The notes under the pieces were generated by a model that saw only the letters and a program-made list of their open reading frames with translations, had not been told where the DNA came from and did no database searches. Positions 1-9,254 of a stretch of DNA of 64,000 bases are shown one piece after another. The position numbers and the translations under genes were made by a program. Numbering within the stretch: the first letter of the stretch is position 1; the number at the start of each line of letters is the position of its first letter. The stretch is from CAZMGT01 sp964565895 (GTDB lineage: Bacteria; Armatimonadota; Zipacnadia; UBA1398; CAZMGT01), in the NCBI GenBank assembly GCA_964565895.1, contig CAZMGT010000001.1, positions 186,001 to 250,000 on the forward strand, given 5' to 3'.

Positions 1-2146
1 ACAGCCGCTTTTGCTCGAGAATAGAAATCAGCGGCGCGGCGCACTCGGCAAACCCTAGCGAGCCGAGCGAGGAGATGGCGATAAGCCGCAGGTCTTCCGG
101 CCCGCGCGAGGCGGCGCGAGCAAGCGGGGCAACGGCCAGCTTGCTCTGCATGCGCCCCAGCGCGGTAAGCGCCTGCGCGCGCACATCGTGGTCGGGATCC
201 TCCGCCGCGGTGAGCAAGACGCTCGCCGCCTCGTCGCCCGTATATCGGGCAAGAGCCTGCACAGCGGCCATGCGCACGAGCCAGTTGCTATGGCTGAGCG
301 CGGGACGGAAATAGCGCACCGCCCCCTGGTCGCCCGCGGCAATGAGCTCGCGCACGAGGGGCTCCACGGCGTTAACATCGAGGCCCGCGAACGAACCGAC
401 AATGGCCAGCTTGTCGCTCTCCTGGAGCTGAGCGAGCTCGCGCGCCGCCGCGCGGCGCAGCTCGGTGCTCGTCGTGTGCGCGAACAGGCTGGCCAGGTGC
501 CGCGCCGCAGTGCGCCCGGCGATGAAGTAGACGCCGAACTTCTCGGCGTCGCTCATCTCGGCCATGTACTCGGCGTCGATGGGCAAGTTCTTGCTGCGCA
601 CGGTGCGCACGAGGGCGCGACTTTTCTCCAACCGCCAGCGCGGCGTCTCCTCGCCACCTTGCAGGTCCGCGCGCACAGCGCGGTAGATGTCCAGAAGCAC
701 GGGGGGCAGCTCGTGCGGCTCGAGGTCGGCGAGGCGCTCGCAAATCTGGCGCGCCAACGCCTCGTACTCCTCCTCCGTCTCCGCCTCGTCGAGCACCTCG
801 ATCATCGCCACGAGCGCCGAGCGCTGCAGCCGCTCCGGGGCAACGGTTTCCAGAAGCTCGCGCGCCTCCTCCGGCGCCTTCTCGGGAAGCACATCCTCGA
901 GGTGGACGTCGTGCCGAATTTGGGCAACCGGTTCGCCCGACCCCTCGTCCGCCTCGAGCATGTCGAGCATCTCTACCACGTTGGCGAACAGCGACTCAGG
1001 AACGTTCATTTCCCTCAACCGCCGCCGGGCAAGCATGCGCAAAAGATGCCGGCGCATGCGGTCCGGAGCGAGGCGGCGCAGGGCGCGCTCCACGCTGGCC
1101 GACGTGGCATAGAGCAAGGCGTCGGCGGTGGGGACAAGGGTCTCCGCAAGCTTGTCGTGGGGCATGTGCGCGGCGACATCGACCAGGGCAACGTCGTCGC
1201 CGGCGAGCCGCGCGGTATAGATGTCGAAGCGCAGCTTGGGCTCCATGCGGAGCACGATTTTGGTGAGCAGGGGCAGCACGCGCTGCCACTCGCCCTCGGC
1301 CTTGCGCAGCAAAACGACGCGCAGACGCTGCAGCAGAACGGCCAGGCGCCGGCCGAGGACATCCTCGGCCGAGGCCGCGCGGCGAGCGACAGCCGCGGGC
1401 AGCTCGTAGTCCGGCGGGGCGTCGCCCTCTCCGTCGCCCTCGCCTCCTCCATCGCCCTCCCCGCCGTTACCTCCCCCATAGTCCACATCGGCGGCAGAGA
1501 CCTGCTGCAGCAGCCACTGGATCCCCTCTTCTGAGTCGCTGATCTTTTCCAGCAAGCCGATTAGCTCGGCGGACTCCACGAGCTCGCCGGAGCTGAGCAA
1601 GCGCCCGATAAGCTCGGGGGAAAGCTCGGGGATCGCCTCTTGGCGCTCGCCGATGTCGGTAAGGCCATCGAAAATCGCCTTGTGCCCGGCAGCGGCGACG
1701 GAATAGTCGACGAGGGCCACCTCGAGGCCGTGCTCGTCCTCGCGCAACTGGAGGATCTCGCTTTGTAGCTCCTCCTCGGGCCGGCCCGCGGCTCTATCGC
1801 GCAGGAACTGCAAAAGCAGGCCCACGAGCGAAGGGCTTATCCCTTGGGCGAGGACGAGGCGGCGAACGTCCTTTTTCCGCAAAAGCGCCGCGAGGCGCTG
1901 GGCGTCTTCGAACTCCGCCGGCGTGTCGCCCACAGACAGCCCGTCGGCGGTGACCAAAATCTCGATTTTTCCCCGGGCGTCAACGGCCTGCTGAATGGCC
2001 TCCCAGACGTGATTGTTCACATCGCGGACAATGGGGTGCTCAGGGGGATACTGGGCGACCTGCCGCGCGGTGCGCAAAAGCATGGACAAGACGCGCTCTA
2101 CCTCCGGCGGCAAGCGCCCGATAAGCGACTCGTCAACCTCTGGCAT
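1..2146 (-). CDS. HEAT-repeat protein with acidic glycine-rich linker (C-terminus cut by window edge)
   Basis: About 715 residues are visible and the frame runs off the left edge without a stop. The start is the ATG at 2146 (MPEVDESLIGRLPPEVERVL); the ATG at 2153 is in another frame and stops after six codons. The last ~130 visible residues form alpha-alpha repeats of HEAT type (for example DEAASVLLTAAEDPDHDVRA, then EDLRLIAISSLGSLGFAECA). The N-terminal part is helical and Leu/Arg/Glu-rich. A low-complexity Gly/Glu/Asp linker lies at about residues 220-242. No signal peptide or membrane segment is seen, so it is probably a cytoplasmic scaffold; the partner is unknown. It is the last gene of a possible minus-strand unit with dapF (148-bp gap). 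The reading frame is sure; the function is not. Confidence 0.85.
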   Translation of the reverse strand, partial: MPEVDESLIGRLPPEVERVLSMLLRTARQVAQYPPEHPIVRDVNNHVWEAIQQAVDARGKIEILVTADGLSVGDTPAEFEDAQRLAALLRKKDVRRLVLAQGISPSLVGLLLQFLRDRAAGRPEEELQSEILQLREDEHGLEVALVDYSVAAAGHKAIFDGLTDIGERQEAIPELSPELIGRLLSSGELVESAELIGLLEKISDSEEGIQWLLQQVSAADVDYGGGNGGEGDGGGEGDGEGDAPPDYELPAAVARRAASAEDVLGRRLAVLLQRLRVVLLRKAEGEWQRVLPLLTKIVLRMEPKLRFDIYTARLAGDDVALVDVAAHMPHDKLAETLVPTADALLYATSASVERALRRLAPDRMRRHLLRMLARRRLREMNVPESLFANVVEMLDMLEADEGSGEPVAQIRHDVHLEDVLPEKAPEEARELLETVAPERLQRSALVAMIEVLDEAETEEEYEALARQICERLADLEPHELPPVLLDIYRAVRADLQGGEETPRWRLEKSRALVRTVRSKNLPIDAEYMAEMSDAEKFGVYFIAGRTAARHLASLFAHTTSTELRRAAARELAQLQESDKLAIVGSFAGLDVNAVEPLVRELIAAGDQGAVRYFRPALSHSNWLVRMAAVQALARYTGDEAASVLLTAAEDPDHDVRAQALTALGRMQSKLAVAPLARAASRGPEDLRLIAISSLGSLGFAECAAPLISILEQKRL

Positions 2147-2294
2147 AGGGCATCGCACCCCCCGGGAGGCGCCACCTACGCCAGTCGATCGCCAAACCGC
2201 GACTTAGCGGGCTAGCGAGAGCGGCGAGGAAGGCGGACGGCATAAAGTACACACCCTTGCTTCCCCCATGTTGGCATAACAATCGCTCGGCAAG

Positions 2295-3203
2295 CTAGGT
2301 TGCATTGCGGGCGACCGGCTTCCATAGATATGTTCCACGATACACCTCTTCTGCGGGCCCCGTTTGCACAATCTGGTTGTCCTTGCGCCACTCTATGAAA
2401 AGATCGCCCCCCTTAAAGACAACGCGCGCCGCACGCTCGGCCAAGCCGTGCAGCGCGGCGACGACTACCGCGGCGCACGCCCCTGTCCCGCAGGCAAGCG
2501 TCTCGCCCACCGCCCGCTCCCACACCCGCGCGCAGACAACGTCCCTGGCCGACACGGTGACCCACGTGACGCTGATCCGCTCCGGGAATAAAGCGTGATT
2601 TTCAATGGCCGCGCTATACCGCGCCCACTCGGCATCGGAGAGGGCCGGGTGGTTAACGATTACCGCGTGCGGCGTACCCACCGATACCACGGATATTGTA
2701 AACGAGCGGTCGACCACCTGTAAAGGACGCTGCAACAGATGCTCCTCGGAGGTGCGCGCGGGGATATCGCGCGGGGAAAACTTCGGCTCGCCCATCTCCA
2801 CCCAAACAAGCGGCGGCCGCGAACGCGATGTCGTCACCGCCACGGCCTTTGTCCCAGCGATCGTCTCCACCTCGAAGGCATCTGGGGCGCCGTAGTTGTC
2901 GAACAAGTGGCGCGTAATACAGCGCAGCCCGTTTCCGCACATGTCCTCCGTGCCGTCCGGATTGAACATGCGCATACGCACATAAGCCAAGCGCGAGGGC
3001 TGGACGACGAGCAGCCCGTCGGCCCCCACGCCGAACGAACGGGCGCAGATGTCGCGGGCGAGCTGCGGCCAGAGCTGTTCTTCGATGGGAAGGGCGCACT
3101 CCTCGAGGGCCACGAGAAGCACGAAATCGTTCCCCGCGGCGTGCATCTTGACGAACGGGATGGCTAGTTGATCGTCGGCCCCAGCGTGCGCGTCGTGGGC
3201 CAT
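2295..3203 (-). CDS. dapF: Diaminopimelate epimerase
   Basis: A 302-residue protein that interconverts LL- and meso-diaminopimelate in the cytoplasm, the step supplying lysine and peptidoglycan precursors. The N-terminal motif KMHAAGNDF, the first catalytic cysteine in DMCGNGLRC (Cys89) and the second in ETLACGTGACA (Cys238) are all present, the two-cysteine racemase signature of the family. The length is slightly above the usual ~275-280 because of an extension of about 19 residues before KMHAAGN. The start ATG at 3203 lies 9 bp after the stop of the upstream gene, so the two are probably co-transcribed and perhaps translationally coupled. Its Shine-Dalgarno is weak (GGAG about 13 nt upstream). 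Confidence 0.95.
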   Translation of the reverse strand: MAHDAHAGADDQLAIPFVKMHAAGNDFVLLVALEECALPIEEQLWPQLARDICARSFGVGADGLLVVQPSRLAYVRMRMFNPDGTEDMCGNGLRCITRHLFDNYGAPDAFEVETIAGTKAVAVTTSRSRPPLVWVEMGEPKFSPRDIPARTSEEHLLQRPLQVVDRSFTISVVSVGTPHAVIVNHPALSDAEWARYSAAIENHALFPERISVTWVTVSARDVVCARVWERAVGETLACGTGACAAVVVAALHGLAERAARVVFKGGDLFIEWRKDNQIVQTGPAEEVYRGTYLWKPVARNAT

Positions 3204-3212
3204 AAACGGCCG

Positions 3213-5264
3213 TCAACTCCAGTGATGCGGAGTAATGTTTGCTGCCAGTTCCTCGAAGTAAGCCTCTGTTCCTGCAGCAACGGCGGAGAACCACTGCTCG
3301 CCCCGGGAAAACAGCGAGAACCACCACGAGGTCGGGCGGTGGTTGATCTTCTCCAGGGCAAGGGTGCGCAAGGCATCGGAGACAAGCTGAAGCCGGGCTA
3401 TCTCCGCCTCGGTCTCGATTTGCGCAAGCCTGCGGCGCAGGCGCATTATCTGCCCCTCGCGGTTCTCCCGGGCAATCGTCTCTCGGGCGCGCCGCCACTC
3501 CGCAGTAAGCCGCGCCCGCTGTTTGAGCAACGCGGCGATCTCTTGCTGCAACGTTTTCCGCTCTCGCTCGGCGCGCGCCAGTTGCTCGGCCAGCGCGGCC
3601 CGCTGCGGGTCGTCTCCGCTTAGGGCAGCGAGCTTTTCCCACAGGGGCTTAACGACAGCGCGGCGGATCTCGCCGCTTTTGCGCTGTAGTTGCTCCAGCC
3701 GCACCCCCGCCGCGCGCCACTGCGCGCTGAGCTGCGCGAGCTTTTCGTTAAGCTGAATGAGCTGCTGCGCTTCGGCGCGAATCTGCCGCAGCAACTGCTC
3801 GCGCGCCTCGCACAGACGCTCCCAAAACTCCGGCTCAATCTGGCAAAGATAGCGCATGATCGCCGGCGTGCCCGGGCGGTTGCGCGACTCCTCAAGAGCT
3901 GCCCGCTGGGCATCGAGGACCTCGCGCCAGCGCCGGGCAAGCTCCTCCGCGGCAAGCTGCTTTTCGCCAAACGCGCGGGCAAGGTGTGGGGGGAGGAAAA
4001 CGGCGCTTGCCGTTGCCCCGAAGCTGTCTAGCGTGGGGTAGCGCAGCCTGAGAATGGGATATAACCTAAGGGCCACGCCGTCGCCCACGAGGCCCCGCAC
4101 GAACTCCCTCGTGCTCGTGGCAATATAGGGCGACCCTCCCTCGTTGAGAACCATAATCCCCTCGCTAAGCAGCATTACGGGCAGAACTGCGGCCTTGCCC
4201 ACAAGCGAGCACCCGGGGCCAAAGCGGCGCTCCACCGCGGCGCCCAACGCACCCCTGTCGCACGCCTCGCTCGCCCAGCACAGAAACGTCGGCCCTTGGG
4301 GAAGGTCGGCGACGACCTCCGTTTCCGTTATGCGCAGCGTTCCCCGGGCGCGCCCGGGAACGACGAGGTCGAACGGCAGGGCGCCCTCGCCGAACGCGGC
4401 AAGCTCGTACATTCCAGTGTGGCGCACGGCGGCGTCGTAAGCTGCTTTGCACTTAGCCGAAGTCGCGGGATCGAGAAACAGGTCAACGAGCAAAAAGCGC
4501 TCCCTTTGCGCCGTGCGGCGATTAAACAAAAAGAACTCGCTTGTCGAACCAAAACGCAAAAACGGGGGAAGCTGGCCCAGCCTCAGGCGAAACATCTCCT
4601 TCAGCAGCCCTTTGAACATCTCGGTGAGGCTTTGCCCGGCGCACCGTGCGGCGAGATCGTCAACGAGCTGGAGCAGGCTGTTCAGAAACGCCTGGGCGTG
4701 CTCGCGGTCTTGCGGCGTGGCGAGCAGACGAATGCTTTCCTCAACGGCCCAAGCCACCGCCTGGCGCAGGGCCGGAGCCAATTCGTCAACGAGGACATCG
4801 CGGCCGACGGCCTCGCCCTCCTTCGTGCGCACCAGCCCGCGCCATCCCCAGGCTTCGGTTATTCGGTTAACAAACGCCTCTTTGCCCTCCGGCGCGCTGC
4901 GCACAAGGCGATCTACGGGCACGCCATAGCTGCGCAGCTCGCGCAGAGTAACCGGTGTCTCGCTGCCAAAGAGCGCGGAGATCTCGCCGATCGCCGCCCA
5001 CAGCTCGCGGCTGAATCCGTCATTGCGCGGAACCATGGTATAGCCGGAGCTGCCCTCGCCGCGCCACCCGGGCAGCTTGCTAAAATAGTCCGTATCGTGC
5101 ACGCCGGCGAGGACGGGCACGTGAAGGTTAAGCTCGGCCAGGGCGCGCACGAGCACGGCCTTCACCGGCTCGTCCCATAGCGGTGTCTGGCCAAAGAACA
5201 TAAAGCGCGCGCCCGCGGCATGAGCGCGGCGACAGGCTTCGGCCAACGATGGGCGACATGCCAT
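3213..5264 (-). CDS. Unknown 683-residue protein with C-terminal coiled coil
   Basis: I do not recognise this family. The N-terminal ~430 residues look like a folded alpha/beta domain, starting with ARFMFFGQTPLWDEPVKAVL and followed by VLAGVHDTDYFSKLPG. Residues of about 450-625 are Leu/Glu/Arg/Gln heptad-rich and predict a long coiled coil; the end (WWFSLFSRGEQWFSAVAAG) is aromatic. No signal peptide or clear membrane segment is visible, so it is probably cytoplasmic or peripheral. It starts at the ATG at 5264, is divergent from murB (about 120 bp apart) and ends 9 bp before dapF. That suggests an envelope-related or housekeeping role, but this is context only. Coding is supported by length, tight spacing and GC-rich third positions. 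Confidence 0.8.
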   Translation of the reverse strand: MACRPSLAEACRRAHAAGARFMFFGQTPLWDEPVKAVLVRALAELNLHVPVLAGVHDTDYFSKLPGWRGEGSSGYTMVPRNDGFSRELWAAIGEISALFGSETPVTLRELRSYGVPVDRLVRSAPEGKEAFVNRITEAWGWRGLVRTKEGEAVGRDVLVDELAPALRQAVAWAVEESIRLLATPQDREHAQAFLNSLLQLVDDLAARCAGQSLTEMFKGLLKEMFRLRLGQLPPFLRFGSTSEFFLFNRRTAQRERFLLVDLFLDPATSAKCKAAYDAAVRHTGMYELAAFGEGALPFDLVVPGRARGTLRITETEVVADLPQGPTFLCWASEACDRGALGAAVERRFGPGCSLVGKAAVLPVMLLSEGIMVLNEGGSPYIATSTREFVRGLVGDGVALRLYPILRLRYPTLDSFGATASAVFLPPHLARAFGEKQLAAEELARRWREVLDAQRAALEESRNRPGTPAIMRYLCQIEPEFWERLCEAREQLLRQIRAEAQQLIQLNEKLAQLSAQWRAAGVRLEQLQRKSGEIRRAVVKPLWEKLAALSGDDPQRAALAEQLARAERERKTLQQEIAALLKQRARLTAEWRRARETIARENREGQIMRLRRRLAQIETEAEIARLQLVSDALRTLALEKINHRPTSWWFSLFSRGEQWFSAVAAGTEAYFEELAANITPHHWS

Positions 5265-5386
5265 GCCTTTGCCAGCCCTCCCGCGGCGGCGCTGCGCGGT
5301 GATGTAATATGTAGCGTAGCAGCGCGGTTTTTTTCTCCGCCGTTTGAAAGAAAAGATACGGTATTATACGAAATCGGGTTTTGCCA

Positions 5387-6286
5387 ATGGCCAAGCTGGA
5401 GGAACTTCTCCCCTGCCCCGTGCTCCGCGAGGAGCCCATGGCCAAACACACCTCGCTCGGCGTGGGCGGGCCCGCGGAATATCTCGTTCTGCCGCAAAGC
5501 GAAGAGGACATTTGCGCGGCTGTTTGCGCCGCCCGCGACCAAGGCCTTCCCCTAACGGTGCTCGGCGCAGGGACGAACGTTATTGTGCGCGACGCGGGGA
5601 TTCGCGGGTTAGTGCTCATGCTGGGGGCAAAGTTTCGCGGGGTTAACGTCGAAGAAGAGCTGATCGTCGCCCGCGCGGGGACGCCGCTTGCCGAGGTCTG
5701 CCGCGCCGCCGCAGAGCGGGGCCTGGCCGGCATGGAATGGGCCGCGGGGATCCCAGGTTCGGTGGGCGGCGCGCTGGCCATGAACGCCGGGGCATTTGGC
5801 GGGGCGATGAGCGACATTGTTCTAACCGTGCGCGCGCTCACGCGCGAGGGGCAGTTCGTTGAGCTTTCCCGCGAACAGATGCGCTTCGGCTATCGCACGT
5901 CGCTCCTGCGGCGTGAGCCGCTTGTGGCCGTAAGCGCAGCGCTTGCCTTGCGCAAAGAAAGCCGCGCCAAGGTGGAGGGGCGCCAGCGCGAGCTGCTGGC
6001 GCGCCGGCGCAAGACTCAACCGCTTGACATGCCCAGCGCGGGCAGCGTGTTTAAGCGCCCGCCGGGCGACTATGCGGGGCGGCTAATCGAGCAGGCGGGG
6101 TTGAAAGGCCTGCGCGTGGGCGGGGCCGAAGTCTCTGAAAAACACGCAAACTTCATTGTAAACACCGGCGGGGCAACCGCCCGCGACGTGCTGCAGCTTA
6201 TCGCGCGCATTCAGCACGCGGTGCGTGAGCGGTTTGGTGTGACGCTTGAGCCGGAGGTCGTCGTCCTCGGCGAGGACGCCCGCTAG
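5387..6286 (+). CDS. murB: UDP-N-acetylenolpyruvoylglucosamine reductase
   Basis: A 299-residue FAD enzyme that reduces UDP-GlcNAc-enolpyruvate to UDP-MurNAc in cytoplasmic peptidoglycan precursor synthesis. The FAD-binding motif LGAGTNVIVRD, the GIPGSVGGALAMNAGAFG block, the proton-donor serine in SAGSVFKRP and the C-terminal glutamate in EPEVVVLG are all present. Length and order fit the short (type II-like) MurB form. The frame opens at a TTG at 5381, but the ATG at 5387 (MAKLEELLPCP) is the more likely start. It is divergent from the coiled-coil gene and followed 39 bp later by the propeller/PA14 gene on the same strand. Confidence 0.95.
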   Translation: MAKLEELLPCPVLREEPMAKHTSLGVGGPAEYLVLPQSEEDICAAVCAARDQGLPLTVLGAGTNVIVRDAGIRGLVLMLGAKFRGVNVEEELIVARAGTPLAEVCRAAAERGLAGMEWAAGIPGSVGGALAMNAGAFGGAMSDIVLTVRALTREGQFVELSREQMRFGYRTSLLRREPLVAVSAALALRKESRAKVEGRQRELLARRRKTQPLDMPSAGSVFKRPPGDYAGRLIEQAGLKGLRVGGAEVSEKHANFIVNTGGATARDVLQLIARIQHAVRERFGVTLEPEVVVLGEDAR

Positions 6287-6325
6287 CGCCGCTCCGTCCG
6301 CTGCTTGCGCCGGGGAGGAGCAAGT

Positions 6326-9196
6326 GTGCCGGGCAACCGTTTGGGCGTAAAAGCCATTGGCCGCGGGCAAGCGCGCTTTACCATAGTGGCGGCTGCTGTG
6401 CTTTGCCTGGCCGCAAACGCGGGGCAGGGGGGCGAAGCACCCAAGCTGCCCATCGCGGTAAAGCTTCCCCAACCTGGCGCGGCCCGCCTGTGCGTTTTCG
6501 ACGAGCAAGGCAACGTCGTTCAGCAGCTGTGCACCGAGGAGCTTCCCGCGGGCGAGCACACCGTTTGGTGCGCCAAGCCGGCCCTTTCCGCTGCTCGTCC
6601 ACCGGCACAATCTGGCCAGGGCGAGAGCTCCAGCCCGCCCGGTGCGGCGGGGTCGGGCAGGTATCGCTGGGCGGGAGTTGTCGGCCCAAGAATTACCCCT
6701 CGCCGCGCGCTCGCCTTTTCTCCCATCTGGTATCCCCCGCGCGAGGGAGGAGACCCGTGGCTAGGCAGCGGGCTCGTGCGGAGCATCGCCTGCGTCGGCA
6801 AAAGCGTTTGGCTGTGCGCCTATAGCGAGAGCGGCGACTGCCTCATCGAAGCAAACGGGCAGATGCGCAGGCTGTGGGGCGCGCGCCGGGTTTTGCAACT
6901 GTGGCCGGCATACCTCGCCGCCGACGGCCAGAGACTGTTTTTCTTAGCGTTTGCCGAGCAAACGCAAAGCGTGGCCATCGCCGAGATAGACCACCAGTCA
7001 AAGCGCGCGCGGCTGCTCGTTCTGGACAGCGCTGCCGCGGCGGACGTTGCCGCCATTTCCGGTTTTGCCGTAAGCGACGGGCTGGCGCTCGTGGCCCTGC
7101 GCGAGAGGAGCCTCGTGCTCGTCTACGACCTGCGCCGCGGCGAAAAGGCACGCTGGTACAAGCCCGAGTGCTCGCTTGCCGAAGCGGCGGGGCCGAGCTG
7201 CGGTAGCGAGCCCGTGCGCAGGATCGCCCTGCCCCAGCCGCGGGCGCTGTGCGCCCTGCCCACGGGCGAAGTCGCCTGCCTCTCCGGGGTGCGCGTCGTG
7301 GCCATAGATCCGCGCTGCGGGCGCGTGCGGCCGCTTCTCTCCGGCAAGCTAGAAAACCCGATTAGCCTCGCCGCAGACGCGCGGGGGGCGATTTTCATCG
7401 GCGAGGGAGAGCCGCGGCACCAGGTTCTCTGCCTTAGCGCAAAGGGGGATGTTGTCCGCACCTACGGCAAACCGGGCGCGCGAAAGCCCGGGCCGTTTGA
7501 CAACGACGAACTCGAGGAGCCCGCCGCTTTAGCCGTAGACTGGCAGGGCCGGCTATGGGTTGCCGAGCACTGTCCCGCCGCGCCGCGGCTGTCGCTGTGG
7601 GAGAGCACCAGGCGTTGCCTTGGCGCGGTGGTCGTTCCCCAACAAAGCTGCGGCGGGCCGAGCGTCGATCCCGCCGATGCAACGAGGATCTTCTACGGCG
7701 GCCTTGAGTTACGCAGGCGTGGAGAGGGCCGCGCCGTTGAGCTCGTTCGGCTGATCTTTCGGCCGGACGATCGGAGCTATACCACGTTTGGCGCTGCGCC
7801 AGGAAGGGCGTTTCGCCGCGAGGGGCGGCTGTTTTTCGCCTCTGCACAAGGGTGGGGAAAAACGGGGCTGTCCGTGGTGTGGGCGGACAGCGGCTACGGC
7901 GCGCGGCCCGTGGCCGCCGTGGGGAAGATCCCCCAGCAGCTTCTCGCGCGCATCGCTCGCATCCCCGAGGACCCGCACTTTGGCGAAAAAGTTAAGCAGC
8001 GCGTGGACGAAACGATTAATTTTAACTGGGGCAACAACCCGCCGGACCCAGACGTCCAGCGCGACCACTTCGCCGCGCGCTGGTCCGGCGTGCTGCGCGC
8101 TCCCGCGGCGGGAACGTATACGTTTATCACCACCAGCGACGATGGCGTGCGCCTTGCCATAGACGGCCGGGTCATTATCAACAACTGGACCACCCATGGG
8201 GCAACCGAAGACCGCGGGACAATTGAGCTTGAGCAAGGGACGCACAGCATTTTGCTTGAGTATTTTGAGGCCGGCGGCCACGCTCAAATTAAGCTCGAGT
8301 GGGAGGGGCCGGGCATCGCGCGCGAGGTGATCCCCGCGGATGCTCTCGCGGTGTCCGACGCGCCAGGCGCTGCGCGCGGCCTTGCCGCGACGTTTTACCA
8401 CGAGTGGCACCCTCCGCAGCCCGGCTTGCTTTTTGCCTGGACCGACGAAAACGGCGATGGCCGCGTTCAAATGTATGAGGTTGCCACGGGTAACATTACC
8501 TATGCGGGAGACCCATGGGAACGCCTGGGCGCAGCGTGGCAGTGTTTGCCCAACGAGCGCTTCGACTTGGCGTTCACTACGGCGACGCCAGCAAGCGCCG
8601 CCCTGGCCTTTTGCAAGGCCCGCGACTTTACGCTCCTGGGCTACCCCATCTTCGAGCTGCCCAACCGCTTTCTCCGCCTGCCGCAGTTCTCGCGCGCGGC
8701 AACTGCGGTAATGGTAACCGCACGGGGCGAGGCGATCGCTGTATTCGAGAAGGTCGTCTCCCTTGCCCCCAGCGGAAAGATTGGCTGGCTCTGCGACACC
8801 GCGCCGTTTTGCTATGGCTTTCCGGCCTTCGCCGAAAAACCGACGGCGCAGCGCGGCTCCGCGCCGCTGGTCTTTATTCTCGGCTCAGCTGCGACAACTG
8901 CTGACCATGAAGAGATTATTTGCCTGGCAAGCACTACGGGTCTCGTCACGCTAATTACCGCAGATGGTGTGGTAGTTGACCAGTTCTCGCTTTCCGATGT
9001 GCTTGGCGAACGTTGGCGGGCAAATTCTGACGCTGCTTATTTCATGTGCAACGGCGCTTTTCAAGAAGCATACGATGGCACGGGCCACATTCGGCACTAT
9101 ATCGTGCTGGGGCACCCATTTTGCGTAGTGTTCGAGGTCTCCGGGTTAAACGAGTTGCGCAGGTTGTCTGGCGGCCCAGTGGGCGCTTCTCCTTAG
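6326..9196 (+). CDS. Exported beta-propeller protein with PA14 domain
   Basis: About 956 residues from a GTG at 6326, chosen because a GGGGAGGAG Shine-Dalgarno ends a few bases upstream; the frame also opens at TTG 6305. A signal peptide is visible (FTIVAAAVLCLAANAGQG). The central part holds propeller-like blades (AISGFAVSDGLALVALRERS; LSAKGDVVRTYGKPGARKPG). Residues of about 555-665 are a PA14 domain with its typical core (PAAGTYTFITTSDDGVRLAI, then ILLEYFEAGGHAQIKLEWEG). PA14 domains commonly bind carbohydrate, and next to the glycan genes an extracellular glycan-binding or enzymatic role is plausible. No catalytic motif was identified. It follows murB by 39 bp but is functionally unrelated, so operon membership is uncertain. 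Confidence 0.8.
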   Translation: MPGNRLGVKAIGRGQARFTIVAAAVLCLAANAGQGGEAPKLPIAVKLPQPGAARLCVFDEQGNVVQQLCTEELPAGEHTVWCAKPALSAARPPAQSGQGESSSPPGAAGSGRYRWAGVVGPRITPRRALAFSPIWYPPREGGDPWLGSGLVRSIACVGKSVWLCAYSESGDCLIEANGQMRRLWGARRVLQLWPAYLAADGQRLFFLAFAEQTQSVAIAEIDHQSKRARLLVLDSAAAADVAAISGFAVSDGLALVALRERSLVLVYDLRRGEKARWYKPECSLAEAAGPSCGSEPVRRIALPQPRALCALPTGEVACLSGVRVVAIDPRCGRVRPLLSGKLENPISLAADARGAIFIGEGEPRHQVLCLSAKGDVVRTYGKPGARKPGPFDNDELEEPAALAVDWQGRLWVAEHCPAAPRLSLWESTRRCLGAVVVPQQSCGGPSVDPADATRIFYGGLELRRRGEGRAVELVRLIFRPDDRSYTTFGAAPGRAFRREGRLFFASAQGWGKTGLSVVWADSGYGARPVAAVGKIPQQLLARIARIPEDPHFGEKVKQRVDETINFNWGNNPPDPDVQRDHFAARWSGVLRAPAAGTYTFITTSDDGVRLAIDGRVIINNWTTHGATEDRGTIELEQGTHSILLEYFEAGGHAQIKLEWEGPGIAREVIPADALAVSDAPGAARGLAATFYHEWHPPQPGLLFAWTDENGDGRVQMYEVATGNITYAGDPWERLGAAWQCLPNERFDLAFTTATPASAALAFCKARDFTLLGYPIFELPNRFLRLPQFSRAATAVMVTARGEAIAVFEKVVSLAPSGKIGWLCDTAPFCYGFPAFAEKPTAQRGSAPLVFILGSAATTADHEEIICLASTTGLVTLITADGVVVDQFSLSDVLGERWRANSDAAYFMCNGAFQEAYDGTGHIRHYIVLGHPFCVVFEVSGLNELRRLSGGPVGASP

Positions 9197-9254
9197 GTCG
9201 CACGACAGTCGATCTCGCTTTACTTAAGCGAACGGTAGGCGTGTTGGCTGCAAA

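Noticed and set aside
188..1534. 448-codon plus-strand open frame
   Set aside because: It is antisense to the HEAT-repeat gene, which shows real repeat structure; the plus frame gives Arg/Gly/His-rich sequence without motifs.
2653..3642. 329-codon minus-strand frame overlapping dapF and the coiled-coil gene
   Set aside because: Arg/Ala/Gly-rich frameshifted shadow of two well-supported genes.
5341..5386. Possible promoter before murB (TTGAAA and TATTAT)
   Set aside because: The two boxes are only 12 bp apart, and no other good pair was found.
9215..9231. TCGCTT/AAGCGA hairpin between propeller and transporter genes as terminator
   Set aside because: Six-base stem without a T tract on either strand; too weak to list separately.
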